From positions 1-56,121 of the forward strand of contig CALUOK010000016.1 in the NCBI GenBank assembly GCA_944322255.1: a stretch of 56,121 bases of DNA, in the 5' to 3' direction. This document shows positions 1 through 8,357 of this stretch, in pieces (position 1 is the first letter of the stretch; each line of letters starts with the position of its first letter). The DNA is from Candidatus Methanomethylophilaceae archaeon. GTDB taxonomy: Archaea > Thermoplasmatota > Thermoplasmata > Methanomassiliicoccales > Methanomethylophilaceae. A model generated the notes under the pieces. The model searched no databases. It saw nothing but the letters and a program-made list of their open reading frames with translations, and had not been told where the DNA came from. A program made the translations under genes and the position numbers.

Positions 1-423
1 GAGATCCTGAAATGCGGCGAGAACAGGGTCTGGATGAACCCCGACAGGCTCGACGAGGTCGAGGACTGCATCACCCGCGCGGACATCCGCACGGCCATCG
101 CGTCCGGACTGATCAAAGCCAAGCCCAAGAACGGAACCTCCAGGGCCAGGACCAGGTACGTCGCCGGCCAGAAGGCCAGCGGAAAGAGGAAGGGGCCCGG
201 ATCCAGGAAGGGAACCGCCAACGCCCGCGTCCGCGACAAGGAGCGCTGGATGGCCACCATCAGGCCCATCCGCGACGAGCTGAAGACCCTGAGGGCCGAG
301 GGCAAGATCACGCCCTCCGTCTACAGGCTCTACTACAGGAAGGCCAAGGGAGGAATGTTCAAGTCCCGCAGGCACCTGAAGCAGCACATGGCCGCAGCCG
401 GACACCTGAAGGAGGAGATCTGA
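1..423 (+). CDS. rpl19e: 50S ribosomal protein L19e (5' partial)
   Basis: Large-subunit ribosomal protein eL19, found in archaea and eukaryotes but not bacteria. The frame is open from base 1 and reads EILKCGENRVWMNPDRLDEV, which is the normal internal part of eL19, so the gene begins a few dozen codons upstream of the window. The ATG at 34 is an internal methionine and not the start. The rest is Lys/Arg/Gly-rich (KNGTSRARTRY, SGKRKGPGSRKGT) and ends with the basic C-terminal helix. Its TGA at 421-423 overlaps the ATG of rpl18, indicating translational coupling within the ribosomal operon. Confidence 0.96.
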   Translation, partial: EILKCGENRVWMNPDRLDEVEDCITRADIRTAIASGLIKAKPKNGTSRARTRYVAGQKASGKRKGPGSRKGTANARVRDKERWMATIRPIRDELKTLRAEGKITPSVYRLYYRKAKGGMFKSRRHLKQHMAAAGHLKEEI

Positions 424-923
424 TGGCAACCGGACCTAGATACAAAGTAGCATTCCGCAGGAGAAGAGAGAACCGCACCGACTACTACGCCCGCCGCAGG
501 CTCCTTTCGGGTCAGGAGGCAAGGGCCATCGTCAGGAGGTCCAACAAGAACGTGACCATCCAGATCGCCGAGTTCGGCATGGAGGGCGACAAGATCCTTG
601 TCAGCGCCACCACCAGGGAGCTCGCCGGAATGGGTTGGAACCACTCCTGCTCGTCCATCCCCGCCGCTTACCTCGTCGGGTACATGGCCGGAAAGAGAGC
701 GATTAATGCAGGAATCGAGTATGCAGTCCTCGACATCGGCATGCAGAAGGTCCAGCACGGCGGAGTCCTCTTCGCCACTGTGGCCGGAATGTGCGACGCC
801 GGTCTCGAGGTGCCCCACGGAGAGGACGTCCTCCCGGACGAGGAGAGGATCCTCGGAAAGCACATCGATGAAGGCATCGAGGCTGACGTGAACAGCCTCA
901 AAGAGAAGATGGAGGCTGAGTGA
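423..923 (+). CDS. rpl18: 50S ribosomal protein L18 (uL18)
   Basis: Large-subunit protein uL18, which binds 5S rRNA. The 166-residue product begins MATGPRYKVAFRRRRENRTDY, typical of the archaeal/eukaryotic (L5e-like) form, and continues with the conserved AGKRAINAGIEYAVLDIG segment. The start ATG at 423 overlaps the stop of rpl19e (TGATG); the open frame extends further upstream but that part only shadows rpl19e. It sits in the standard archaeal order eL19-uL18-uS5-uL30-uL15, one base before rps5. Confidence 0.96.
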   Translation: MATGPRYKVAFRRRRENRTDYYARRRLLSGQEARAIVRRSNKNVTIQIAEFGMEGDKILVSATTRELAGMGWNHSCSSIPAAYLVGYMAGKRAINAGIEYAVLDIGMQKVQHGGVLFATVAGMCDAGLEVPHGEDVLPDEERILGKHIDEGIEADVNSLKEKMEAE

Positions 924-924
924 A

Positions 925-1602
925 ATGGCTGACTGGGTTCCCAAGACAAGGCTTGGGCAGATGGTCCTCAACGGAGAGATCACCACCATGAGCGACGCCC
1001 TGGCTACGAAGCTGCCCCTCCGCGAGCCCGAGATCGTGGACATCCTCCTCCCTGACCTCAAAGACGAGGTCATCGACCTGAACATGGTCCAGAGGATGAC
1101 CGACTCCGGAAGGAGGGTCAGGTTCGCCGTGACATGCATCGTCGGAAACGGCGACGGATTCATCGGCATCGGCAGGGCCAAAGGAAAAGAGGTCGGACCT
1201 TCTATCAAGAAGGCCATCGACAACGCGAAGCTGAACATGATCGAGATCAAGAGGGGATGCGGATCCTGGCAGTGCGGATGCGGCCAGGCTCACAGCCTGC
1301 CCTTCGAGGTCGTCGGATCCACCGGATCCGTCACCGTCAGCCTGAAGCCCGCTCCCCGCGGAGTGTCCCTGGCTGTCGGAGACGTCGCCAAGAGCCTTCT
1401 GACTCTCGCCGGTGTCCGCGACGCATGGGGTTTCGCCAGAGGAAACACCAAGACCAAGGTCAACTACGCCATGGCAACGTTCGAAGCACTTAAGATGACA
1501 TCCCGCATGAGGGTCACCGACGAGCAGGCCAAGAACCTGAACATCGTCTCCGGACCCACCGGAATCACCTATGCTGAGACCGACGTCGACCAGGAGGAGT
1601 GA
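925..1602 (+). CDS. rps5: 30S ribosomal protein S5 (uS5)
   Basis: Small-subunit protein uS5 (225 aa), located near the mRNA entry tunnel and important for decoding accuracy. The N-terminal double-stranded-RNA-binding-like domain contains GNGDGFIGIGRAKGKEVGP; the C-terminal domain holds GVSLAVGDVAKSLLTLAGV. The Cys-containing insertion GCGSWQCGCGQAHS is the archaeal/eukaryotic version. ATG at 925 follows the rpl18 stop by one base, and its TGA at 1600-1602 lies just before the rpl30 start. Confidence 0.96.
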   Translation: MADWVPKTRLGQMVLNGEITTMSDALATKLPLREPEIVDILLPDLKDEVIDLNMVQRMTDSGRRVRFAVTCIVGNGDGFIGIGRAKGKEVGPSIKKAIDNAKLNMIEIKRGCGSWQCGCGQAHSLPFEVVGSTGSVTVSLKPAPRGVSLAVGDVAKSLLTLAGVRDAWGFARGNTKTKVNYAMATFEALKMTSRMRVTDEQAKNLNIVSGPTGITYAETDVDQEE

Positions 1603-1604
1603 GT

Positions 1605-2069
1605 ATGGCATACGCTGTTATTCGTGTACGCGGACAGCCCGACGTGAACCGTGACATCGAGTTCACCATGGGCCTCCTCGGACTCAACAGGGTCAACCAC
1701 TGCGTCGTCGTCCCCGAGAACGCGTCCACCAAGGGCATGCTCCAGGTAGTCAAGGACTACTGCACCTGGGGCGAGGTGAACCAGGAGACCCTGGCCGCCA
1801 TGATCCGCGCCCGTGGTAAGCTCGCCGGGGACAGGGACATCACCGACGACTACCTCAAGGAGAAGTCGGAGTTCGCCACCGTCGACGACATGGCCAAAGC
1901 GATCATCGAGAACGACTACAAGATGAGGGACGTCGAGGCCGCCAAGCCCGTCTTCCGTCTGCACCCCCCCGTCAAGGGATACGAGGGCAACAAGCGCTCG
2001 TACAAGAACGGCGGTGCCCTCGGATACAGGGGAGAGGCCATCAACGATCTCATCAACAGGATGCTGTGA
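1605..2069 (+). CDS. rpl30: 50S ribosomal protein L30 (uL30)
   Basis: Large-subunit protein uL30 in its long archaeal form (154 aa; bacterial L30 is about 60). It begins MAYAVIRVRGQPDVNRDIEF with the conserved LGLNRVNHCVVVPEN segment and a C-terminal FRLHPPVKGYEG/KRSYKNGGALGYRG region. A GTG at 1599 is also in frame, but the ATG at 1605 has a GGAGG sequence just upstream at the end of rps5, so 1605 is preferred. It is part of the ribosomal operon and is followed by rpl15 after 9 bases. Confidence 0.95.
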   Translation: MAYAVIRVRGQPDVNRDIEFTMGLLGLNRVNHCVVVPENASTKGMLQVVKDYCTWGEVNQETLAAMIRARGKLAGDRDITDDYLKEKSEFATVDDMAKAIIENDYKMRDVEAAKPVFRLHPPVKGYEGNKRSYKNGGALGYRGEAINDLINRML

Positions 2070-2078
2070 GGTGCAGAC

Positions 2079-2501
2079 ATGCCAAGCAGAACCAAGAAAT
2101 TCAGGGGATACAGGACCCACGGACGCGGAAAGAAATCCGGACGTGGAGCCGGTATCATCGGCGGTCACGGAAAGGCCGGATACGGCAAGACCGGAAAGAT
2201 CGGGATGCTGAAATACGAGCCCGACTACTACGGCCGCCACGGCTTCAAGAGACCCCAGTGCATGGTCGAGGCCAACCGCACGATCAACGTCGGGGAGCTC
2301 TCGGAGCAGATCGAGAGGTTCGTCTCGATGGGCTTCGCCACCAAGGAGGGCGACGCGTACAGCGTCAACCTCACCGAGGCGGGCATCGACAAACTGCTGG
2401 GTACCGGCAACATCGACGTCGCGGTCAACGTGACGGTCGCCGAGGTCTCCGAGAAGGCCCGCGAGAAGGTTGCCGAGGCCGGCGGTTCCATCGTCGAGTG
2501 A
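2079..2501 (+). CDS. rpl15: 50S ribosomal protein L15 (uL15)
   Basis: Large-subunit protein uL15 (140 aa), binding 23S rRNA. The N-terminus is the characteristic glycine- and lysine-rich extension (TKKFRGYRTHGRGKKSGRGA, then GGHGKAGYGKTGKIG), followed by the globular half with YYGRHGFKRPQ. The last third (VAVNVTVAEVSEKAREKVAEAGG) matches the usual C-terminal fold. It directly precedes secY, the conserved order in archaea and bacteria. Confidence 0.95.
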   Translation: MPSRTKKFRGYRTHGRGKKSGRGAGIIGGHGKAGYGKTGKIGMLKYEPDYYGRHGFKRPQCMVEANRTINVGELSEQIERFVSMGFATKEGDAYSVNLTEAGIDKLLGTGNIDVAVNVTVAEVSEKAREKVAEAGGSIVE

Positions 2502-2526
2502 AAGAAAAAAGGAGAGGTAGATAGGG

Positions 2527-4062
2527 ATGGAAGATACACCAAGCCTGTTGTACAAGGTAAAGCCCTTGTCCGACAGGCTGCCCTCCGTCAAACGTCCTGA
2601 GGGGCACGTGCACTTCAGGACCAAGATGATGTGGGTAATAGTCATACTGGTCCTGTACTTCATCATGACCAATGTGTACCTGTACGGCCTGGACCAGTCC
2701 GAGTCTCTGGACTTGTTCGCCCAGTACAGGACCATAATGGCGGGAGCCTCGGGATCGCTGCTGCAGCTCGGAATCGGTCCGATCGTCACAGCTTCGATCA
2801 TCATGCAGCTCTTCGTCGGTGCCAAGATCATCAAACTAGACCTCTCCAAGCGTGAGGACAAGGCCTGCTATCAGTCTGTCCTCAAGCTGCTGGTCATCGT
2901 AATGATCGTCTTCGAGGCGATCCCCCAGGTCTTCGGGTACCTCGTCCCCTCTGCAGGGGCCGAGGACCTCCTGGGCAGTGCGGGTGCCAAGCTGCTGCTG
3001 ATAGTCCAGCTGTTCGCCGGTTCGTACATCATCTTCATGATGGACGAGGTGGTGTCCAAATGGGGTATCGGCAGCGGTATCTCGCTGTTCATCGCGGCGG
3101 GAGTGGCTCAGGCGCTGTTCACCGGAGCTCTGAACTGGAACCCGATAGACATGTCCGCGGACATGAGTTTGGAGAATCCACCTGGCGGTACGATACCTAG
3201 AGCTCTCTACTACATCTTCACGCTCTCGCCCGAGCAGATGGCCGAAGGAGGCTACGAATCGCTGTTCCTGGGTCAACCGAACCCGATGATAGCGTTGGTA
3301 GGAACGTTCGCCATCTTCCTGGGTGTCGCGTACCTGGAGTCCACCAGGATCGAACTGCCCCTGTCCCACGGCAACGCCAGAGGAGCCAGGGGAAGGTACC
3401 CCATCAAGCTGATGTACGCGAGCAACATCCCCGTTATCCTGATGTCCGCACTGCTGGCCATCGTGAGCATGGTGACGCTGCTCCTGTACAGCAACGACTT
3501 CCTCAGCGGAATCCCGCTGATCGGAGGCAACGAGGCCATCGGGTACTTCGAGGAGGGATCGACCGTGGCCGCCGGAGGTCTGGCGTGGTATCTGTCCGCG
3601 CCGCAGGGACTCACCGACTGGCTGATGCCGATCCTCGATCCGTCTCAGTACGGCAACGGACACAACGCGATACAGAACATCGCCCACGTGGCCATCTACT
3701 TCACGGTGATGGTCATGGGATCGATCATGTTCGCGAAGTTCTGGGTCGACACAACGAACCTGGGACCCGAATCCGTGGCCAACCAGATCCAGAGGAGCGG
3801 AATGCAGATCCCTGGATTCCGTCGCGACCCGCGCGTCCTGAAGCGTGTGCTCGAAAGGTATATCCCGACGATCACCATCCTATCAGGAGCACTGGTCGGT
3901 GCCCTGGCAGCAGGAGCGGACATGATAGGAACGACCGGAAACGCGAGCGGTACTGGAGTGCTGCTGTGCGTCGGTATCCTGATTCACTTCTACGAGGCCA
4001 TGGGCCGCGAGCAGATGATGGAGATGAACCCCATAATGAGGGGATTCTTCGGATCGGAGTGA
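2527..4062 (+). CDS. secY: Preprotein translocase subunit SecY
   Basis: Central channel subunit of the Sec protein-conducting translocon in the cytoplasmic membrane; partner of SecE and Sec61beta. The 511-residue product has about ten hydrophobic helices, starting with TM1 around residues 36-55, and the conserved GIGSGISLFI segment after TM4, the family signature region. ARGARGRYPIKLMYASNIPVIL is the cytosolic loop and TM7 region that contacts the ribosome. The ATG at 2527 follows GGAGGTAGATAGGG. In many archaea adk follows secY; here the next gene is the DUF106/EMC3 homologue 6 bases downstream. Confidence 0.97.
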   Translation: MEDTPSLLYKVKPLSDRLPSVKRPEGHVHFRTKMMWVIVILVLYFIMTNVYLYGLDQSESLDLFAQYRTIMAGASGSLLQLGIGPIVTASIIMQLFVGAKIIKLDLSKREDKACYQSVLKLLVIVMIVFEAIPQVFGYLVPSAGAEDLLGSAGAKLLLIVQLFAGSYIIFMMDEVVSKWGIGSGISLFIAAGVAQALFTGALNWNPIDMSADMSLENPPGGTIPRALYYIFTLSPEQMAEGGYESLFLGQPNPMIALVGTFAIFLGVAYLESTRIELPLSHGNARGARGRYPIKLMYASNIPVILMSALLAIVSMVTLLLYSNDFLSGIPLIGGNEAIGYFEEGSTVAAGGLAWYLSAPQGLTDWLMPILDPSQYGNGHNAIQNIAHVAIYFTVMVMGSIMFAKFWVDTTNLGPESVANQIQRSGMQIPGFRRDPRVLKRVLERYIPTITILSGALVGALAAGADMIGTTGNASGTGVLLCVGILIHFYEAMGREQMMEMNPIMRGFFGSE

Positions 4063-4068
4063 TGAAAC

Positions 4069-4824
4069 ATGCCCAACCCAGGCAGTCCCGAAAGCATGCA
4101 GCAGGTCCAGCAGCAGGCACCGCCGATGTCGTCCAAGACGATGATCGGGATGATGCTCGTGCTGGTCATCATGATGGTGGTCATGAGCTTCAGGGCCCAG
4201 ATAGGTGCGGCCCTGGACTTCGTGTTCCAGTACATCGCGTTCGACGGTCACTACCCAGTACTGACCCTGATCATCGCCGGCGTCATCATGATCACGATCA
4301 GCACCATCGTCAGGAGCCTGATGTCCGACCCCATCGAGATGGCCAAGAACCAGCAGATCCAGAGCGACTTCAACAAGGAGTTCCGTCAGGCAAGGATGGA
4401 GAACAACCTGTTCAAGATGAAGAAGCTCCAGGAGCTTCAGCCGCAGATGATGGCCAAGTCGATGGAGGCGAGCACCCAGCAGATGAAGGTGATGCCCGTC
4501 ACCATGGTGTTCCTGCTTCCGATGTACGCCTGGGTATGGTACTTCATCAACCCTGCCGACCTCGGGGGAGGAGACTACTTCGGCGAGGGCACGGCCACCT
4601 TCCTGGAGACCGGGCTCAGCTACGCGGCGGTCCAGATCCCCTGGGCGGCCGACGTGTTCGACCTGAACACGATGCTCGTCGGGTTCTTCCCCGCATGGAT
4701 CATCATCTACACCATGGTAAGCATGCCCATCGGGCAGATCGAGAACAGACTGCTCAGGTTCTACTTCCTGAAGAAGCATCTCAGGGAGCTGGACCTGGAA
4801 GTGAAGAGAGCTGAGATCGAATGA
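4069..4824 (+). CDS. EMC3/TMCO1-family (DUF106) membrane insertase-like protein
   Basis: Predicted integral membrane protein of the archaeal DUF106 family, related to the YidC/Oxa1/EMC3/TMCO1 insertases that help membrane proteins enter the bilayer. Length 251 aa. Hydrophobic segments lie near residues 25-45, 58-80, 145-165 and 205-225, with a charged coiled-coil-like stretch between the second and third (about 90-140, MAKNQQIQSDFNKEFRQARMEN region), the family's characteristic layout. Its place immediately after secY is conserved in archaea and supports a translocon-associated role. The 3' end overlaps cmk by 4 bases (ATGA). Function is inferred from the family. Confidence 0.9.
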   Translation: MPNPGSPESMQQVQQQAPPMSSKTMIGMMLVLVIMMVVMSFRAQIGAALDFVFQYIAFDGHYPVLTLIIAGVIMITISTIVRSLMSDPIEMAKNQQIQSDFNKEFRQARMENNLFKMKKLQELQPQMMAKSMEASTQQMKVMPVTMVFLLPMYAWVWYFINPADLGGGDYFGEGTATFLETGLSYAAVQIPWAADVFDLNTMLVGFFPAWIIIYTMVSMPIGQIENRLLRFYFLKKHLRELDLEVKRAEIE

Positions 4825-5360
4825 GAATAACCATAAGCGGTCCGCCCGGTTCGGGAAAGACGACCGCCTGCAGCAAGCTCTCGGAGGTGCTCGGCCTGGA
4901 AGCCGTCGTCTTCGGGAAGATCTTCCGCGAGCTTGCTGCAGAGAAAAACCTTACCCTGGGCGAGCTCGGCGCGATCGCCGAGAAGGACCCCTCGATCGAC
5001 GAGATGATCGACTCGAGGATCCTGGAGATCGCGAGGGCGCACCAGGACATAATTCTTGAATCCAGGCTGTCGGCCTACATGCTCACCCGCCACGGCATAC
5101 CCGCCTACAGGATCCTCCTGGAGGCGAGTCCGGATGTGCGCATGGCCAGGGTGGGCCTCCGCGAGGGGGAGACTCTGGAGCAGGCCACGGCGAACACGCT
5201 GGAGCGTCAGAAGTCCGAGGCCAAGAGGTACATGCAGTACTACGGCATCGACATCGAGGACCGCAGCGTCTACGACCTGATCCTGAACACCGACAACCTC
5301 ACCCCGGACGAGGTCCTCCAGACCATCCTCGATGGAGTGCGTGGTTGGAATGCTGATTAA
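4821..5360 (+). CDS. cmk: Cytidylate kinase (archaeal type)
   Basis: Phosphorylates CMP and dCMP to the diphosphates with ATP. The 179-residue protein opens with MRITISGPPGSGKTTACSKL: the P-loop GPPGSGKT is at residues 7-14. The small size and the lid/CMP-binding region lacking the bacterial insertion match the archaeal family. Arg-rich motifs (LESRLSAYMLTRHG and DVRMARVGLREGE) fit the nucleotide-binding and lid positions. It starts in an ATGA overlap with the upstream gene and its 3' end overlaps the start of cbf5, the usual archaeal order except that eL34 and eL14 genes, often interspersed here in other archaea, are absent. Confidence 0.94.
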   Translation: MRITISGPPGSGKTTACSKLSEVLGLEAVVFGKIFRELAAEKNLTLGELGAIAEKDPSIDEMIDSRILEIARAHQDIILESRLSAYMLTRHGIPAYRILLEASPDVRMARVGLREGETLEQATANTLERQKSEAKRYMQYYGIDIEDRSVYDLILNTDNLTPDEVLQTILDGVRGWNAD

Positions 5361-6348
5361 GGATCCGGACGCCGTACCCGACAAGTGGGGTAAGAGGCCG
5401 TCCGACCGTTCCGTGGGGGAGCTCCTCCAGGGAGGGGTCCTAATCCTGGACAAGCCGTCCGGCCCGACGTCCCATCAGGCCACCGCCTGGGTCAGGGACG
5501 CGCTGAGGTGCGACCGTGTCGGGCACGGCGGGACGCTGGACCCCTACGTCAGCGGGGTGCTCCCGATCACATTGGGCAAGGCCACCCGCCTCACGGACGT
5601 CGTCCTGTCCTCGGACAAGGAGTACGTCTGCCTCATGCGCCTGCACGCGGACCGTCCGGAGCGCAGGGTCAGGGAGGTCATGTCCAGGTTCGTAGGCAAG
5701 ATCTACCAGCTCCCCCCGGTCAGGTCGGCGGTCAAGCGTCAGCTGAGGATCAGGACCATCCACGAGCTGGAGGTCCTGGACATCGTCGGGAGGGACGTGC
5801 TGTTCCGTGTCGGGTGCGACGCGGGGACCTACGTGAGGACGCTGTGCGTCGACATCGGGGACCTGCTGGGGTGCGGCGCCAATATGGTGGAGCTCAGGCG
5901 CACCCGTTCCGGGAAGATGACTGAGGCGAGGGCGCACAGCCTCCAGGACATCCGCGACGCGTACGTGTTCTGGCAGCAGTACGGCCGCGGGGAGTGGCTC
6001 CGCAGCATGCTGCTGCCGATGGAGGTCCTCGTGGAGCCCCTGCCGAAGGTCGTTGTCAAGGCCACCGCGGTGGACGCCGTCTGCCACGGTGCGGACCTCA
6101 ACGTCGCCGGCGTGCACATGCTGGACGAGGACATCAGGAAGAACGCGCTTGTGGCGATGATGACCGCCCGCGGAGAGCTCATAGCTCTCGGCAGGATGGC
6201 GATGTCGACCCCAAAGGTCATGTCGGCCTCCTCGGGGAAGGCGGTCGAGACCACCAGGGTGTTCATGGAGCCCGGACACTACCCCCGCATGTGGAGGTAC
6301 TCCACCGATCTGGAGGAGCTCTCCGGGGAGCCCGTGTTCCCGGAGTGA
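5350..6348 (+). CDS. truB: Pseudouridine synthase Cbf5/TruB family (H/ACA RNP catalytic subunit)
   Basis: Archaeal dyskerin homologue, which isomerises uridine to pseudouridine in rRNA as the catalytic subunit of box H/ACA RNPs (with Nop10, Gar1, L7Ae) and can act on tRNA U55. The TruB motif GHGGTLDPYVSGVLP carries the catalytic Asp (residue 64 counted from the ATG at 5350); DAGTYVRTLCVDIGDLLG and VELRRTRSGKM are further family motifs. A PUA domain occupies roughly the last 80 residues (LPKVVVKATAVDAVCHGADL). ATG 5350 has GGAG upstream; an ATG at 5332 in the same frame is the alternative. The start lies inside cmk (11-base overlap). Confidence 0.94.
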   Translation: MLIKDPDAVPDKWGKRPSDRSVGELLQGGVLILDKPSGPTSHQATAWVRDALRCDRVGHGGTLDPYVSGVLPITLGKATRLTDVVLSSDKEYVCLMRLHADRPERRVREVMSRFVGKIYQLPPVRSAVKRQLRIRTIHELEVLDIVGRDVLFRVGCDAGTYVRTLCVDIGDLLGCGANMVELRRTRSGKMTEARAHSLQDIRDAYVFWQQYGRGEWLRSMLLPMEVLVEPLPKVVVKATAVDAVCHGADLNVAGVHMLDEDIRKNALVAMMTARGELIALGRMAMSTPKVMSASSGKAVETTRVFMEPGHYPRMWRYSTDLEELSGEPVFPE

Positions 6349-6442
6349 CGGACGCCTGATGCGCGTCGCACACGTCATCCGAGGAGACGCCGACCGAGGT
6401 TTCTTTAACGGCCATGGACATTACCCAGCATCCGGTGCTATC

Positions 6443-6781
6443 ATGTCCTTGTTCGAGAAGAGGGAGCAGCTTTACGGCCCCGAGGTCGTGTCCGTCGGGG
6501 ATCTGGATCTGACCGTCGACGGAGGTTACCGCAACGTGGTCACCATCCCGTTGGATGTGAAGCCCAAGCGCAAGCTCTTCGTGAAGGTCTCATCGGACAA
6601 CCCGGTGGATGTGGTGGTGGCCAACGAGAAGGGTGCTGCCGTCGCCCACAAGGAGGGGGTCCGCGACGCGGTCATGGGACCGTACGACACCGGAAAACTG
6701 AGGAGCATGGGGATATTCCTCGGACTCTACCCGGGGGACAAGGCCAAGGTCAACCTGGAAGCCTGGATGGAGAGGGACTGA
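6443..6781 (+). CDS. Hypothetical protein, 112 aa
   Basis: No family recognised. The protein begins MSLFEKREQLYGPEVVSVGD and contains a beta-rich central part (RKLFVKVSSDNPVDVVVANE) and MGIFLGLYPGDKAKVNLEAW near the end, which could be a small beta-sandwich. No signal peptide or transmembrane helix is evident. The frame is open back to 6359, but TTTCTTTAA at about 6409-6417 looks like a weak TATA element about 30 nt before the ATG at 6443, which favours that start. It overlaps the start of the next membrane protein (TGATG), so the two are probably co-transcribed. Confidence 0.75.
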   Translation: MSLFEKREQLYGPEVVSVGDLDLTVDGGYRNVVTIPLDVKPKRKLFVKVSSDNPVDVVVANEKGAAVAHKEGVRDAVMGPYDTGKLRSMGIFLGLYPGDKAKVNLEAWMERD

Positions 6782-7818
6782 TGGACAGACCGAAGCTCCC
6801 CAGCAGCATCAGCATGCCCAAGGACACCGACACGGCGGCGCTGTATCTCTTCGCGGTCCTGTTCCTGGCCTCCGCCGTCGCGGCCCTGGCCGCAGCCGGC
6901 CTGTCGGACAGGATCTCGTCCTACGACGTGTTCCCGCTCCTCTCGCTGCCGTTCGCCGTGCTGGGCATCGTCAGCTACCTCTACCGCAGGCGCTGGATCT
7001 CGTTCATCGTCATTGCGGTCGTGTGCGTCCTGCTCTACCTGCTGTCCCCTGCATGGGGTTACCTCTCGCTGTTCGTCCTGGTGTGCACACGCGGCATCGC
7101 CGTGATGTCCGCAATACTGCAGAAGCGCCTGATGGGGTCGCTTCTCCTGAAGACCCAGCGCTCCACCGTCCGTCAGAAGACGAGGCCCTCGGACCGTCTG
7201 GCACAGTTCCTCTTCGGGATCCCAGGCAACGTGGACACGAGGATCATGAGCATGGACTCCGCGGTCAGGAGGCGCTCCCTCCCATGGGCCGAGGTCCTCG
7301 GAACCATGAGGATCGCCCTCGTCCCCAGCCTGGTCATGTGGACCGCCCTGTTCTCGCTGGTGGTGTACCATTTCAACTTCTCCCAGGCCTACGTGGCCGT
7401 CTTCACCGTGGGGGTGTACATCGTGATGGCCGCGCTGCCATGGATAATCCTCAGGACGCTCGACGTCCGCGTGGGCTCCGAAGGCGGCGGGATGCGCCTG
7501 TACGACGGCCTGCTGGGGACCGCCACCCGGATGACCGTCCCGCTCGTCCTCATGCTGGTCATCGTCGCGCTGGCACTGTACTCCGGCTACGAGACCTTCA
7601 TGTACATCCTGGCATCCGCCGTCGTCACGGCGGTGTCCGTGCTGGTCGCGTCCGCCATCTACTTCGAGTACGAGAAGGACGTGGTCTCGACGGTGCAGGG
7701 TGCCCGCGACGAGTTCGTGCCTGTCGACAGGGAGGGTCCCGGACCCCATCGCCTGGACGACGGAATCCCGGGGACCCCGAGAAGGAAAGAGGATTCGTGC
7801 TTCGATCAGAAGTACTGA
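6781..7818 (+). CDS. Hypothetical multi-pass membrane protein, 345 aa
   Basis: Unrecognised integral membrane protein. Predicted hydrophobic helices at about residues 18-42, 46-62, 70-105, 180-200, 207-230, 252-270 and 275-300, interrupted by a cytosolic basic loop (QKRLMGSLLLKTQRSTVRQKTR) and followed by a soluble polar C-terminal tail. The start codon overlaps the stop of the preceding small gene, implying an operon of two. Its 3' end overlaps the convergent gene at 7806-8249 by 13 bases. No catalytic motif was found. Confidence 0.8.
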   Translation: MDRPKLPSSISMPKDTDTAALYLFAVLFLASAVAALAAAGLSDRISSYDVFPLLSLPFAVLGIVSYLYRRRWISFIVIAVVCVLLYLLSPAWGYLSLFVLVCTRGIAVMSAILQKRLMGSLLLKTQRSTVRQKTRPSDRLAQFLFGIPGNVDTRIMSMDSAVRRRSLPWAEVLGTMRIALVPSLVMWTALFSLVVYHFNFSQAYVAVFTVGVYIVMAALPWIILRTLDVRVGSEGGGMRLYDGLLGTATRMTVPLVLMLVIVALALYSGYETFMYILASAVVTAVSVLVASAIYFEYEKDVVSTVQGARDEFVPVDREGPGPHRLDDGIPGTPRRKEDSCFDQKY

Positions 7819-8249
7819 TCGTTGAACTGGGAGTTCAGCCTGCCAGGGGCGTTGAGCGCCTGGATGATGGGTTTGAACACCTCTCCGGAGGACATGCCCT
7901 CGGTCTTGTTGAGTCCGATGATCTCGGGCTCCTTCCAGTTGGTGATGATGACCTGGTACCTCTGCCTGACGCCCTCGACCTCGATGCAGGGGGATTTGGT
8001 GTTCTTCAGGATGTCGAGCGCGACGTCCGCGAGGATCTGGATCTCCTCGGGGGTTATCTCGTCGGGGACCTTGATGAAGAAGGTGTGCTCCTCGGTGGTC
8101 CCGTTGAGCATGTATGTCACTTCGGACTTGCCGACGATCTCCCTGAACTTGTCCTCCTTCTCTCCCTCACCGGCGAGCTCCAGCATGCGCTGCTTCCAGA
8201 CCAGGGGGATGTCAAGGTAGATCGCGTCCTTGCCCAGTATCTTCCACAT
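7806..8249 (-). CDS. Conserved hypothetical protein, 147 aa
   Basis: Soluble protein of unknown function beginning MWKILGKDAIYLDIPLVWKQ and ending NAPGRLNSQFNDQYF. The mixed composition (YTMLNGTTEEHTFFIKVPDE-like beta strands, then an amphipathic helix ADVALDILKNT) suggests an alpha/beta domain. ATG at 8249 is preceded on this strand by an A/T-rich TAGTTATTACTAT element about 20-28 nt upstream, so the message may be leaderless. It is divergent from trpS across a 108-base gap and convergent with the membrane protein gene, whose 3' end it overlaps. Confidence 0.8.
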   Translation of the reverse strand: MWKILGKDAIYLDIPLVWKQRMLELAGEGEKEDKFREIVGKSEVTYMLNGTTEEHTFFIKVPDEITPEEIQILADVALDILKNTKSPCIEVEGVRQRYQVIITNWKEPEIIGLNKTEGMSSGEVFKPIIQALNAPGRLNSQFNDQYF

Positions 8250-8279
8250 GCCCGAGTCATGGTCGCCCCCATAGTAATA

Positions 8280-8310
8280 ACTAGCGCACGCGCGCGTCCC
8301 CGCGCGCATT
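8280..8310. repeat. GC-rich alternating CG inverted repeat between divergent promoters
   Basis: GCGCGCG-TCCC-CGCGCGC forms a near-perfect hairpin (about 8289-8307) in the gap between the divergent 147-aa gene and trpS. TAATAA sits beside it on one side and the likely trpS TATA element (ACATTAAAG, about 8316-8324) on the other. Similar CG-alternating blocks occur in other intergenic gaps of this window (about 19517-19528, 22979-22987 and 41753-41759). Function unknown. Confidence 0.45.
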
Positions 8311-8357
8311 AGAAACATTAAAGACGGTCCAACCATACGGGCGCACGGGTACACCAC

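Noticed and set aside
1569-2861. Minus-strand open frame of 430 codons across rpl30-secY
   Set aside because: Opposite to well-supported ribosomal protein genes and without any recognised domain.
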